Positions 8,305-15,713 of a stretch of DNA of 64,000 nucleotides are shown here, in pieces (the stretch's first letter is position 1; each line of letters begins with the position of its first letter). The notes under the pieces were generated by a model, which saw only the letters and a list, made by a program, of their open reading frames with translations, had not been told where the DNA came from and did no database searches. A program made the translations under genes and the position numbers. Origin of the DNA: CAVRIA01 sp963721115 (lineage in GTDB: Bacteria > Desulfobacterota > Binatia > HRBIN30 > CADEER01); NCBI GenBank assembly GCA_963721115.1, contig CAVRIA010000008.1:186001-250000 (forward strand), written 5' to 3'.

Positions 8305-9525
8305 CTACGCCGCGAGTGTTGGCCGCAAGCCGCCGCGGGGGAGCGAACGCTTGGCGTGCTCGGGGGGAGGTCCGGCCGGAGCGCACGCCGCGTCTCCGGC
8401 CGGCAGGAGAAGGGTGAACGTCGAGCCCTCGCCGACCACGCTCTCGACGCGCAGGTCGCCGCCGAGCATGCGAGCGAGCTTGTGCGAGAGGGCCAGACCG
8501 AGGCCGATCCCGCCGTAGGTTCGGGTGATGGAGCCGTCGAGCTGCCGGAACGGTTCGAAGGCGAGCGCCTGCTGCGCGGGGTCGATCCCCGGGCCCGTGT
8601 CGCTGACCGAGAAGTGAACGACGCCGCCCTCGCGGCCGGAGCGGAACGAGATCGACCCGCGAGGGGTGAACTTGACGGCGTTGCCGAGCAGGTTGCGCAG
8701 GATCGCCTGAACCTTCGACGCGTCGGTGAAGAAGGTGTCGAGCGGGTCCTGTACCTCGACGGAGAAGTCCAGGGTCTTGCAGGCGAGCAGGAACCTGGCG
8801 TGATCGCACGCGTCGTCGACGACCTCGCGGGCGCTCACCCATCGGCGGTCGACTTGCATCGCCCCCGCCTGGGTCTTGGCGTAGAGCAGGAAGTTGCCGA
8901 CCAGCTCGTTCAGGTTCTGAACGGTGGCGCCGAGCGAGCGCAGGGGAGTCTGCGCAGGCGGCGGGATCTCTCCGAAGACCCCGTCGAGGAGCAGCTCGGT
9001 GAAGCCGCGGATCAGGCCGATCGGATTCTTGATCTCGTGCGAGGCCTGCGCGACCATCTCGCTCTGCTGGCGCTCGCGCTCGCGCAGCCTGGCGATCGTC
9101 CGATACGCCCTGAGCCCCGCCTGCACCCAGAGCAGGAAGCGCCGCGACCCGTCCGTCTTGTCGTGGTACCCCTGGATGTCCAGGTCGGCGAGCATCCGGC
9201 GCGGCGGCGCCTGTTCCGTGTATGCGGTCTGCAGCAGAATTTGGACGTAGGGGTCCACTTCGCGGATACGGCGGATCAGCTCCTCGCCGTTCATCCCCGG
9301 CATGACGTAGTCGATGACCATCAGGTGGATGTCGCGGTTCTTGAAGAGGTCGAGTGCGTCCTCGCCGTTGGAGGCCGTGAACACCCGGTGTCCTTCGCGC
9401 TCGAGCAGGCTGCGAGCGGAGAACAGAGCGTCCTCCTCGTCGTCGACGACGAGAATCGTGTGGCCGGGCTCCGCTTCTTTCTCACGGGAAGCCGTTTGCG
9501 CGCCTACGTTGGTCCCGGGGTTCAT
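8305..9525 (-). CDS. Soluble hybrid REC-HisKA-HATPase histidine kinase
   Basis: A 406-residue soluble kinase, paralogous to those at 5612 and 10077. REC residues are D28-D29, D72 (VIDYVMPGMNG), T100 and K123 in LDIQGYHDKTDG. The H-box reads QASHEIKNPIG with H163, and the HATPase N-box and G-box are LRNLLGNAVKF and GIGLGLALSH. The C-terminal tail is a Pro/Gly/Arg-rich extension of about 35 residues. The gene has its own copy of the shared control element, so it is probably transcribed separately from both the upstream and downstream kinase units. Confidence 0.92.
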   Translation of the reverse strand: MNPGTNVGAQTASREKEAEPGHTILVVDDEEDALFSARSLLEREGHRVFTASNGEDALDLFKNRDIHLMVIDYVMPGMNGEELIRRIREVDPYVQILLQTAYTEQAPPRRMLADLDIQGYHDKTDGSRRFLLWVQAGLRAYRTIARLRERERQQSEMVAQASHEIKNPIGLIRGFTELLLDGVFGEIPPPAQTPLRSLGATVQNLNELVGNFLLYAKTQAGAMQVDRRWVSAREVVDDACDHARFLLACKTLDFSVEVQDPLDTFFTDASKVQAILRNLLGNAVKFTPRGSISFRSGREGGVVHFSVSDTGPGIDPAQQALAFEPFRQLDGSITRTYGGIGLGLALSHKLARMLGGDLRVESVVGEGSTFTLLLPAGDAACAPAGPPPEHAKRSLPRGGLRPTLAA

Positions 9526-9581
9526 TCTGTGTCTGCCTTCGTGTCTCCGCGGCTCATCATGAGACGACCCGCGCCGCGCGG

Positions 9582-9642
9582 AAATCGCGGAACGGTGTGA
9601 TTTCTCGAGCGGGGGTCCTGCACCGGTACGACGTTGGTCGTA
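9582..9642 (-). promoter_or_regulatory. Shared kinase-operon control element, copy B
   Basis: The same palindrome as copy A occurs without mismatch at 9627-9642 (TACGAC-N4-GTCGTA). It is followed 24 bp later on the minus strand by AATCACA (9596-9602) and then CCGCGATTT. The box-to-ATG distance for the 8305-9525 kinase is 70 bp. The identity of the 16-bp palindrome against poorly conserved flanking sequence argues for selection, not a recent duplication. Confidence 0.65.
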
Positions 9643-9717
9643 GTGTGCGTGCCCCGCGTGCGGGCGACGGGCGGCGCGCCCGGTTCGGAGTGCCGTGACG
9701 GAGCCTTCGTCGGCGTA

Positions 9718-10008
9718 TCATCGTCGGGTCCGCCCGCCCACGGCCGTGTCACGAACGATGACTTGTCCGCGGCGCAAGAGGCGGGCGATGGTGGCGACCG
9801 CCTCGTCGTCCGACCGCGCGCCATCCTGCACCTGCATCACCAGTTCGAGAAGCGTGCAGCGGACCGGTCGCCCGCGCCGTGTGCTCGGGAGGTCGCCGAT
9901 GCGGCCCCCGCGCGGCACGCGGGACGAGGATTCGAGGCGGTTCCGGCACCGGGAGAGCGGCCGCGAGGGGCCGTCCGGCGTGATCGAGATTCGCGCAACC
10001 GATCCCAT
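9718..10008 (-). CDS. Small protein of unknown function within the kinase array
   Basis: A 96-residue protein. The first half is Arg/Ser/Pro-rich and poorly structured. The second half has a helical pattern (CTLLELVMQVQDGA, then DDEAVATIARLLRRGQVIVRD) resembling a small winged-helix or helical domain that I have seen as a stand-alone protein in delta-type proteobacteria, although I cannot name the family. It lies 68 bp downstream of the 10077-11243 kinase and could be the last gene of that operon. The codon pattern and internal periodicity support a real gene. The N-terminal start is less sure. Confidence 0.6.
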   Translation of the reverse strand: MGSVARISITPDGPSRPLSRCRNRLESSSRVPRGGRIGDLPSTRRGRPVRCTLLELVMQVQDGARSDDEAVATIARLLRRGQVIVRDTAVGGRTRR

Positions 10009-10076
10009 GAGCTAGCCTTTCGTCGACTTGCCAGGTGGGCGCTGCGTATCCATGACTCGAATGAGCCCTCAAAGAG

Positions 10077-11243
10077 TCAACAACGCGGCAGATCGTGCGG
10101 AGCCGGCTGCAACGTCTGGTCGACCAACCGCGTTCCGGCGCGGTTCACCGCCGGCAGGCGCAGGGTGAAGGTCGATCCGCGCGGGGGATCGCTGCAGGCC
10201 TCCAGCCGGCCTCCGAGCTCTTCGGCGAGCATCTTGGAGAGGGCGAGCCCCAGGCCGATCCCCCCGTGCTCGCGCCGATGCGATACGGAGCGGTCGAACG
10301 GTGCGAACAGGCGCTCGAGCTTGTCCGGCGGGATCCCGACGCCGGTATCGGTCACCGTGAACAGCATGTGGGACTCTCCCGCGGCGATGCGTACGGTCAC
10401 CGTTCCCTCGTCGGTGAACTTCGCCGCATTGCTCAGCAGGTTGCGCAGGATGGTCCGCAGCATGATCGGGTCGGCGAGGATCCGTGCGGGGGCCTGCTCG
10501 AGGTCGAGCACGAAGCAGACGCCGCTGCGCTGCAGCAGGAGTGTCGCCAGCGTCTCGAGCTCGCCGGCCAGATCCTCGACGTCGAGCCACTGAGGAGTCG
10601 CTTCGATGAAATGACCGTGCAGCTTGGCGTACAAAAGGAAGTTGGTCACCAGCTCGTTGAGGCTCTGCGCCGTTCCGGCCAGGGCGCGCAGAGGCGACTC
10701 CGCCTCCGGGGGAATGGAGCCGAAGCTGCCGTCGAGCAGCAGCTCGGTGTAGCCGGCGATGACGTTGAGCGGGTTGCGAAGCTCGTGCGACACGTTGGCC
10801 ACCAACTCCTCGCTGGAGAGCTCCCGGCCGCGCAGGTGGGTGATCGGCTCGCGCGCCTTGATCGCCGCTTGCACCCAGAGGAGCAACCTCTCCGGCCCCT
10901 CGCTCTTGTCGTGGTACCCCTGGATGTCGAGATCGCGCATCGTCTCGCGCGGAGGCTTCTCCCCGGAGTACCCGGTCTGCAGGACGATCGGTACGAATGG
11001 ATCGAGATTGCGGATCTCGCGCACCAGGTCCTCGCCGGTCATGCGCGGCATGAAGTAGTCGACCAGCAGCAGATGGACGCACTGCGAGCGAAACAGCTCG
11101 AGCGCTCGCGCCGCCGACTGCGCGGTGATGACCCGGTGCCCCTCTCTCTGCAGCAGTCGAGAGACGGAGATCAGGACCTCTTCCTTGTCGTCCACGACGA
11201 GAATGGTCACGCCGGTGCTCGGGTTCCTTCCTCGTCTCGCCAT
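10077..11243 (-). CDS. Soluble hybrid REC-HisKA-HATPase histidine kinase
   Basis: A 388-residue soluble kinase with all expected residues. The REC domain has D18-D19, D62 (LLVDYFMP), T90 and K113 in LDIQGYHDKSEG. HisKA has H153 in VANVSHELRNPL, and HATPase has LRNLLSNAAKF and GIGLGLALSK. Its numbering is identical to the 5612-6790 kinase, so these two are the closest pair in the array. It follows a single-domain receiver (11325-11726) on the same strand with an 81-bp gap. Confidence 0.93.
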   Translation of the reverse strand: MARRGRNPSTGVTILVVDDKEEVLISVSRLLQREGHRVITAQSAARALELFRSQCVHLLLVDYFMPRMTGEDLVREIRNLDPFVPIVLQTGYSGEKPPRETMRDLDIQGYHDKSEGPERLLLWVQAAIKAREPITHLRGRELSSEELVANVSHELRNPLNVIAGYTELLLDGSFGSIPPEAESPLRALAGTAQSLNELVTNFLLYAKLHGHFIEATPQWLDVEDLAGELETLATLLLQRSGVCFVLDLEQAPARILADPIMLRTILRNLLSNAAKFTDEGTVTVRIAAGESHMLFTVTDTGVGIPPDKLERLFAPFDRSVSHRREHGGIGLGLALSKMLAEELGGRLEACSDPPRGSTFTLRLPAVNRAGTRLVDQTLQPAPHDLPRC

Positions 11244-11324
11244 CTCGATTCCTTGCCGCCCGGCGATGACCGCGGCGCCGGCGCGAGCGGACGGGTGCGG
11301 GGGACCCGCCCGTCCGCGCCGGCG

Positions 11325-11726
11325 CTACGCGGTTGCCCGTGGCGCGTGCCACTCCCTCAGATACTTGCTCACCTCGCGCAGCAGTTCCTTCGAGTTCACC
11401 GGCTTGGCGATGAACCCGTCGCAGCCGATTTGCCCCGCGCTCTGCGAGATTCCGTCCCAGATGTGGGCGGTGATCGCGACCACCGGAATGCCGCGCATCT
11501 CGGGGTCGCTGCGGACGCGGTTGATCACGGTCACGCCGCTGACCCCGGGCATGGCGAGATCGGTGAGGACGAGGTCGAAGTGATCCATGTCGAGCTTGCG
11601 CAGGGCGTGCTCGCCGCCGTAGGCGGGCACCGCGACGTAGGAGGCGCGGTTGAGAACGTGGGTGATGATTCGCAGGGCATCCGGCTCGTCGTCGACGACC
11701 AGGATCCTGTATGGGCGGTCGGGCAT
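11325..11726 (-). CDS. Single-domain response regulator (receiver only)
   Basis: A 133-residue CheY-like protein with D12-D13, phosphoacceptor D56 (LVLTDLAMPG), T86 and K108 (IAKPV). There is no output domain. It differs from the REC domains of the neighbouring kinases (no GYHDK linker) and resembles receivers that exchange phosphoryl groups in phosphorelays. It lies between the truncated kinase (22 bp upstream) and the intact kinase at 10077, so a diffusible relay or phosphate-sink role is plausible. Confidence 0.92.
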   Translation of the reverse strand: MPDRPYRILVVDDEPDALRIITHVLNRASYVAVPAYGGEHALRKLDMDHFDLVLTDLAMPGVSGVTVINRVRSDPEMRGIPVVAITAHIWDGISQSAGQIGCDGFIAKPVNSKELLREVSKYLREWHAPRATA

Positions 11727-11748
11727 CCGAAACTCCTTCGTGCTTCTC

Positions 11749-12393
11749 TCAGCTGGCGCGCGCCAGGGCGATCGGCGACGATACTGCGTCGACGAGGTCG
11801 CGAAACCGGCCGGCCCCGTCGAGTGCGTGTGCCGGCTCCTCCTGCTCCTCCACCTCGCTGCGCAGATGCACGTCCCCGTTGGCGTCCATCGCCGGCAGGA
11901 CGAGCGTGAAGGTCGAGCCCGTGCCGGGCCGGCTGATCACGGTGACGTCGCCTCCCAGGACCCGTGAAAGCTTGCGGGAGAGCGCCAGACCGAGGCCTGC
12001 GCCGGCGCATCGGCGGTGCCGGTCGCAGTCGAAGGGGGGGAAGGCCTCGAAGATCGACTCCAGGTCGGCGGGCAGAATGCCCGGGCCGCTGTCCTCGATC
12101 GCAAAGCGGATCGCATGACCCGATGCGGCGACACGAAGCGTGATGGTTCCGCGGTCGGTGAACTTGGCGGCGTTGGCGATCAGGTTGCGGAGGATGGTGC
12201 GCAGCTTGAGGCCGTCGGCGAAGATCTCGGCGCCGGTGCGAATCGGCTCGAGGACGAAACGAACGTCCTTGCCGGCCAGACGCAGCGTGGCCAGCTCGCG
12301 AAGCTCCTGCAGCAGACCGTCGATCGACACCCATCGCCGGCTGACCTTCATGTGGCGGGATTCGAGCCTGGCGTAGAGGAGGAAGTCCTTCAT
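11749..12393 (-). CDS. HATPase-only remnant of a hybrid histidine kinase
   Basis: A 214-residue protein that begins at the very end of HisKA (MKDFLLYARLES aligns with VTNFLLYAKLHG of the 10077 kinase). It contains a complete HATPase_c domain with N-box LRNLIANAAKF and G-boxes DSGPGILPAD and GAGLGLALSR. There is no phosphorylatable histidine. The ATG overlaps the stop of the preceding short ORF in an ATGA junction at 12390-12393. Together the two ORFs look like one hybrid kinase gene that has lost most of REC and nearly all of HisKA. It may be a decaying gene or a kinase-dead ATP-binding partner. Confidence 0.85.
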   Translation of the reverse strand: MKDFLLYARLESRHMKVSRRWVSIDGLLQELRELATLRLAGKDVRFVLEPIRTGAEIFADGLKLRTILRNLIANAAKFTDRGTITLRVAASGHAIRFAIEDSGPGILPADLESIFEAFPPFDCDRHRRCAGAGLGLALSRKLSRVLGGDVTVISRPGTGSTFTLVLPAMDANGDVHLRSEVEEQEEPAHALDGAGRFRDLVDAVSSPIALARAS

Positions 12394-12584
12394 GATCGGT
12401 GCCTCAGGGGCAACGTCCAGACGGCGGACGAGAGCCGGCGCGCGCGCGGCGGCTCGGCCGAGAAGCCCGTTTGCGAGAGTTGCCCGCGGCGGCCCAGGTG
12501 GTTGCGCAGATGGGCCAGTGCCTTCTCGTCCTCATCGACCACGAGCACGTCGTCTCGGTCCGTCTGTCGCCTCGGATTCTTCAT
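12390..12584 (-). CDS. N-terminal receiver fragment of the reduced hybrid kinase
   Basis: A 64-residue ORF. Residues 12-34 (DVLVVDEDEKALAHLRNHL) match the start of the receivers nearby. The following QTGFSAEPPRA matches the LQTGYSGEKPPRE segment that should lie about 55 residues further on. Strands 2-3 and the phosphoacceptor Asp are therefore missing. The ATG at 12584 has an AGGAG nine bases upstream, and the stop overlaps the next ATG. The shared control element stands 77-135 bp upstream, so transcription is probably retained. Folding into a receiver is not expected. Confidence 0.65.
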   Translation of the reverse strand: MKNPRRQTDRDDVLVVDEDEKALAHLRNHLGRRGQLSQTGFSAEPPRARRLSSAVWTLPLRHRS

Positions 12585-12660
12585 CGTACGCGGCTCCTTC
12601 CATCCTTTCGGCGCAATCCCGATCGGCAAGAGGATGATCGCGCAGTCGTCGCGCGCGAAG

Positions 12661-12719
12661 TATCGCAAGGAGGTATGATTTTCCGTGCTCGCCGCTCCCG
12701 GTGTACGACTTTGGTCCCC
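12661..12719 (-). promoter_or_regulatory. Shared kinase-operon control element, copy C
   Basis: The left arm TACGAC is intact at 12704-12709 and the right arm is degenerate (GTCCCC at 12714-12719), with the same 4-bp spacer. On the minus strand AATCATA follows at 12674-12680, exactly 23 bp away as in copy A. The element precedes the reduced kinase operon by 89 bp. The degraded right arm goes with the degraded first genes of that operon. Confidence 0.55.
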
Positions 12720-12830
12720 ACCGGTCCGCCAACCCCCTCCAAGCGGTCCTGGGAGCACGATGCCTCAGCGGCGGCCTCCCATCCGGGGCCGTCGCCATCG
12801 GCGAACGGAATCAGGCAGGCTGGCGCGATC

Positions 12831-14639
12831 ATGACTTCGTCGCAGGGCAACGCCGCGCTGGACGCGCCCGCCGAGTACTCCCGCCGCCTGGCGGCGCGGC
12901 GGGCGCGCGCCGGCCGTCTCGCTGCCGCCGAACGGCGCATCGGCAACTGGCGTCTGGTCGTCTTTCTCGCCGGCGGCCTGCTCGCCGGCGTGACCCTGGG
13001 CTTCGGCGCGGCCTCCGTCGATTGGCTCGTTCTCCCCGCCGTCGCCTTCGCGGCTCTGGTCGTCGCCCACGCGCGCGTGATCCCGGCGCGCCGCCGGGCC
13101 GACCGAGCCGTCGCCTTCTACGAACGCGGCTTGTGCCGGATCGAGGACCGCTGGGCGGGTCGCGGCAAAGGGGGAGAGCGCTTCGCGTTTTCCGAGCACG
13201 CCTATGCCCGGGATCTCGACCTGTTCGGCAGCGGCTCGCTCTTCGAGCTGCTCTGCACGGCGCGGACGCGGGCCGGAGAGGAGACCCTCGCCGGCTGGCT
13301 CGGCGAGGCCGCCGATCCACGGGAGATCCGCGAGCGCCAGGAGGCGATCGACGAGTTGCGCGCCAGGGTCGATCTGCGCGAGGAGATGGCGCTGCTCGGG
13401 GAGGACGTCGGCACCGCGCTCCACGCCGAGGCGCTGGCCGCCTGGGGGAGCGCCCCGGCGCGGCTCGAAACGGGCGCCCGGCGACTCGTCGCGGCGGCCC
13501 TCGTCGCCGCGACCGCGGCCGGGCTGGCCGTCTGGCAAGCGGGTTGGGCCAGTCCGGTTCCGCTGGTCGCGGCCGTGGTTGGCGAGGCGCTCTTCGCGCT
13601 CCCCCGGCGCCGGCGCGTCCAGGAAGTGGCGCGCGCCGTCGAGATGCCCGGCCGCGACCTGATGCTTCTCTCGCAGCTGCTGGAGCGGATCGAGGCCGAG
13701 CCGCTTCGCGCCTTGCGTCTGACCAAGCTGCGAGCGGCGCTCGACACGCGGGGCGTTCCGCCGTCGCGCCGCATCGCCCAGCTGCGGCGCCTCGTCGATC
13801 TGCTCGACGCGCGGCGCAACCAGTTCTTCGCGCCCCTCGCCCCCTTCCTGCTGTGGACGACGCAGGTCGCCATGGCCGTCGAGGACTGGCGAGCGGTGTC
13901 CGGCGCCGCGGCCCCCGAGTGGATCCGCGCCGTGGGGGAGTTCGAGGCCCTGTGCGCTCTGGCCGCCTACGCCTACGAACACGGCGAGGATCCGTTCCCG
14001 GAGATCGTGGAAGCGGGGCCGTTGCTCGAGGGAGAGGGCTTCGGCCACCCGTTGATCCCCGAGGGCCGCTGTGTGCGCAACGACCTCCACCTCGGCGCCG
14101 ATCTCGCGGTGCTGGTCGTCAGCGGGTCCAACATGTCCGGCAAGAGCACTCTGCTGCGCACGGTGGGCATCAACGCGGTGCTGGCTCTGGCCGGCGCGCC
14201 GGTGCGGGCGCGGCGCATGCGCCTGTCGCCGCTGGCGCTGGGAACGTCCATGCGCGTGCAGGACTCTCTGCAGGCGGGAACGTCGAAGTTCTATGCGGAG
14301 ATCAAACGCCTGCGGCAGCTCGTCGATCTGTCCGCCGGCCCACTGCCTCTCCTCTTCCTGCTGGACGAGATCCTGCACGGCACCAACTCGCACGACCGCC
14401 GGATCGGCGCCGAGGCGGTGGTGCGCGGCTTGGTGGAGCGGGGCGCCATCGGCCTGGTGACCACACACGATCTGTCGCTCGCGCACATCGCCGAGAGCCT
14501 CGCGCCGCGCGCCGCCAACGTGCACTTCGAGGACCACCTCGAGGGCGGCGAGATGCGCTTCGACTATCGCATGCGCCCCGGCGTGGTGAAGAAGAGCAAC
14601 GCCCTGGCGCTCATGCGCGCGGTCGGCCTGGAGGTATGA
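12831..14639 (+). CDS. Membrane-associated MutS-family ATPase
   Basis: A 602-residue protein with a C-terminal MutS-type ABC ATPase: Walker A GSNMSGKST at about 430, a long insertion, Walker B LLFLLDEILHGTNSHDR, and a THDLSL switch. Two hydrophobic zones sit N-terminal, one at about 40-80 (probably two helices) and one at about 215-250, so the protein is probably anchored in the inner membrane. The mismatch-recognition domain of MutS and the Smr domain of MutS2 are absent. This architecture is known in a poorly studied MutS-like group, and a mismatch-repair role should not be assumed. A cation or nucleotide-handling role is equally open. Confidence 0.85.
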   Translation: MTSSQGNAALDAPAEYSRRLAARRARAGRLAAAERRIGNWRLVVFLAGGLLAGVTLGFGAASVDWLVLPAVAFAALVVAHARVIPARRRADRAVAFYERGLCRIEDRWAGRGKGGERFAFSEHAYARDLDLFGSGSLFELLCTARTRAGEETLAGWLGEAADPREIRERQEAIDELRARVDLREEMALLGEDVGTALHAEALAAWGSAPARLETGARRLVAAALVAATAAGLAVWQAGWASPVPLVAAVVGEALFALPRRRRVQEVARAVEMPGRDLMLLSQLLERIEAEPLRALRLTKLRAALDTRGVPPSRRIAQLRRLVDLLDARRNQFFAPLAPFLLWTTQVAMAVEDWRAVSGAAAPEWIRAVGEFEALCALAAYAYEHGEDPFPEIVEAGPLLEGEGFGHPLIPEGRCVRNDLHLGADLAVLVVSGSNMSGKSTLLRTVGINAVLALAGAPVRARRMRLSPLALGTSMRVQDSLQAGTSKFYAEIKRLRQLVDLSAGPLPLLFLLDEILHGTNSHDRRIGAEAVVRGLVERGAIGLVTTHDLSLAHIAESLAPRAANVHFEDHLEGGEMRFDYRMRPGVVKKSNALALMRAVGLEV

Positions 14640-14726
14640 GCCCGGCATCGCCGGGAAGCGCACCTCGCTTTGTGCGGCGCGACCACCTACGATCGGGAGA
14701 CTTGCGAGCGAATGCGAGGAGAGAGG

Positions 14727-15137
14727 ATGAATGATCTCGAAGAAGGCAAGGGCCTGCGGCTCGACTTCCGCAAGCTGCAGAAGGCCGTGGCGGCGTGTCC
14801 GGAGATCCTGCCGGTGGCGGTTCAGAACGCGGACACGGGAGAGGTGATCCTGGTTGCCTATGCGAACGAGCTGGCGCTGCGCACGGCGCTCGAGACACGT
14901 ACGGCGGTGTTCTGGAGCACCTCGCGCAACGAGCTGTGGGAGAAGGGCAAGACCTCCGGCGAGACCTTCGATCTGCTGGAGGTGCGCGTCAACTGCGAGC
15001 AGAACTCGCTACTCTATCGCGTGCGCCCCCGCCGCGGCGGCATCTGCCATACCAAGAACCGAGCCGGGCAGCCGCGCAACTGCTACTATCGGAGACTCGA
15101 CTTCGCGACCGGCGAGCTCGAGAATCTCGACCCCTGA
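14727..15137 (+). CDS. hisI: Phosphoribosyl-AMP cyclohydrolase-like protein (HisI)
   Basis: A 136-residue protein aligned along its length with HisI, which hydrolyses the purine ring of PR-AMP in histidine synthesis. The WSTSRNELWEKGKTSGE segment and three zinc cysteines (C90, C107, C119) are conserved. The DCDGDA motif, which supplies metal-binding aspartates in well-studied HisI, reads NCEQNS here. The ATG at 14727 is chosen because GAGGAGAGAGG lies just upstream. No other his gene is in the window. It may be a natural variant of HisI or a paralogue with a shifted substrate. Confidence 0.82.
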   Translation: MNDLEEGKGLRLDFRKLQKAVAACPEILPVAVQNADTGEVILVAYANELALRTALETRTAVFWSTSRNELWEKGKTSGETFDLLEVRVNCEQNSLLYRVRPRRGGICHTKNRAGQPRNCYYRRLDFATGELENLDP

Positions 15138-15202
15138 ACGCCGTCCTTGTCAGTGCGGCCGCGCCTGGCTACGGTGTCGCCAGACCGCGATGGAGGAGAG
15201 CC

Positions 15203-15682
15203 GTGAGTGACCGCCCGTTCAAGGTGCTGGGGGTGCAGCAGATCGCCGTCGGTGGACCCGACAAGGCGGCCCTGCGCAAGCTGTGGATCGACATGCTGGG
15301 GCTCACCCAGACCGGCACCTTTCGCAGCGAGACCGAGAACGTCGACGAGGACATCGCGGCCGCCGGCTCGGGGCCGCTTCGGGTCGAGGTCGACCTGATG
15401 CAGCCGCTCGATCCCGACAAGCGTCCCAAGGTCCACGAGCCTCCCCTCAACCACATCGGGCTGTGGATCGACAATCTACACGCCGCGGTCGAATGGCTGA
15501 CCGAGAGCGGGATGCGCTTCGCGCCGGGGGGCATCCGCAAGGGGGCGGGCGGCTACGATGTCTGCTTCGTCCATCCGAAGGGGAACGAGGCGGCTCCGAT
15601 CGGCGGTGAAGGCGTTCTGATCGAGCTCGTGCAGGCGCCGCCCGAGATCATCGAAGCGTTTCGCAAGCTGGCTGCGGGCTAG
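15203..15682 (+). CDS. VOC family protein (glyoxalase/bleomycin-resistance fold)
   Basis: A 159-residue protein with two beta-alpha-beta-beta-beta modules: IAVGGPDKAALRKLWIDMLG, then LNHIGLWIDNLHAAVEWL. Putative metal ligands are H in LNHIGLW and E in LIELVQAPP. The GTG at 15203 follows TGGAGGAGAG, an ideal ribosome-binding site, and gives the expected fold start. Family members include methylmalonyl-CoA epimerase and lactoylglutathione lyase, and the sequence does not decide between them. It lies 65 bp after hisI on the same strand. Confidence 0.85.
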   Translation: MSDRPFKVLGVQQIAVGGPDKAALRKLWIDMLGLTQTGTFRSETENVDEDIAAAGSGPLRVEVDLMQPLDPDKRPKVHEPPLNHIGLWIDNLHAAVEWLTESGMRFAPGGIRKGAGGYDVCFVHPKGNEAAPIGGEGVLIELVQAPPEIIEAFRKLAAG

Positions 15683-15713
15683 CCCCGGACGCCCGCGCAC
15701 TTGCCGCCGAGGC

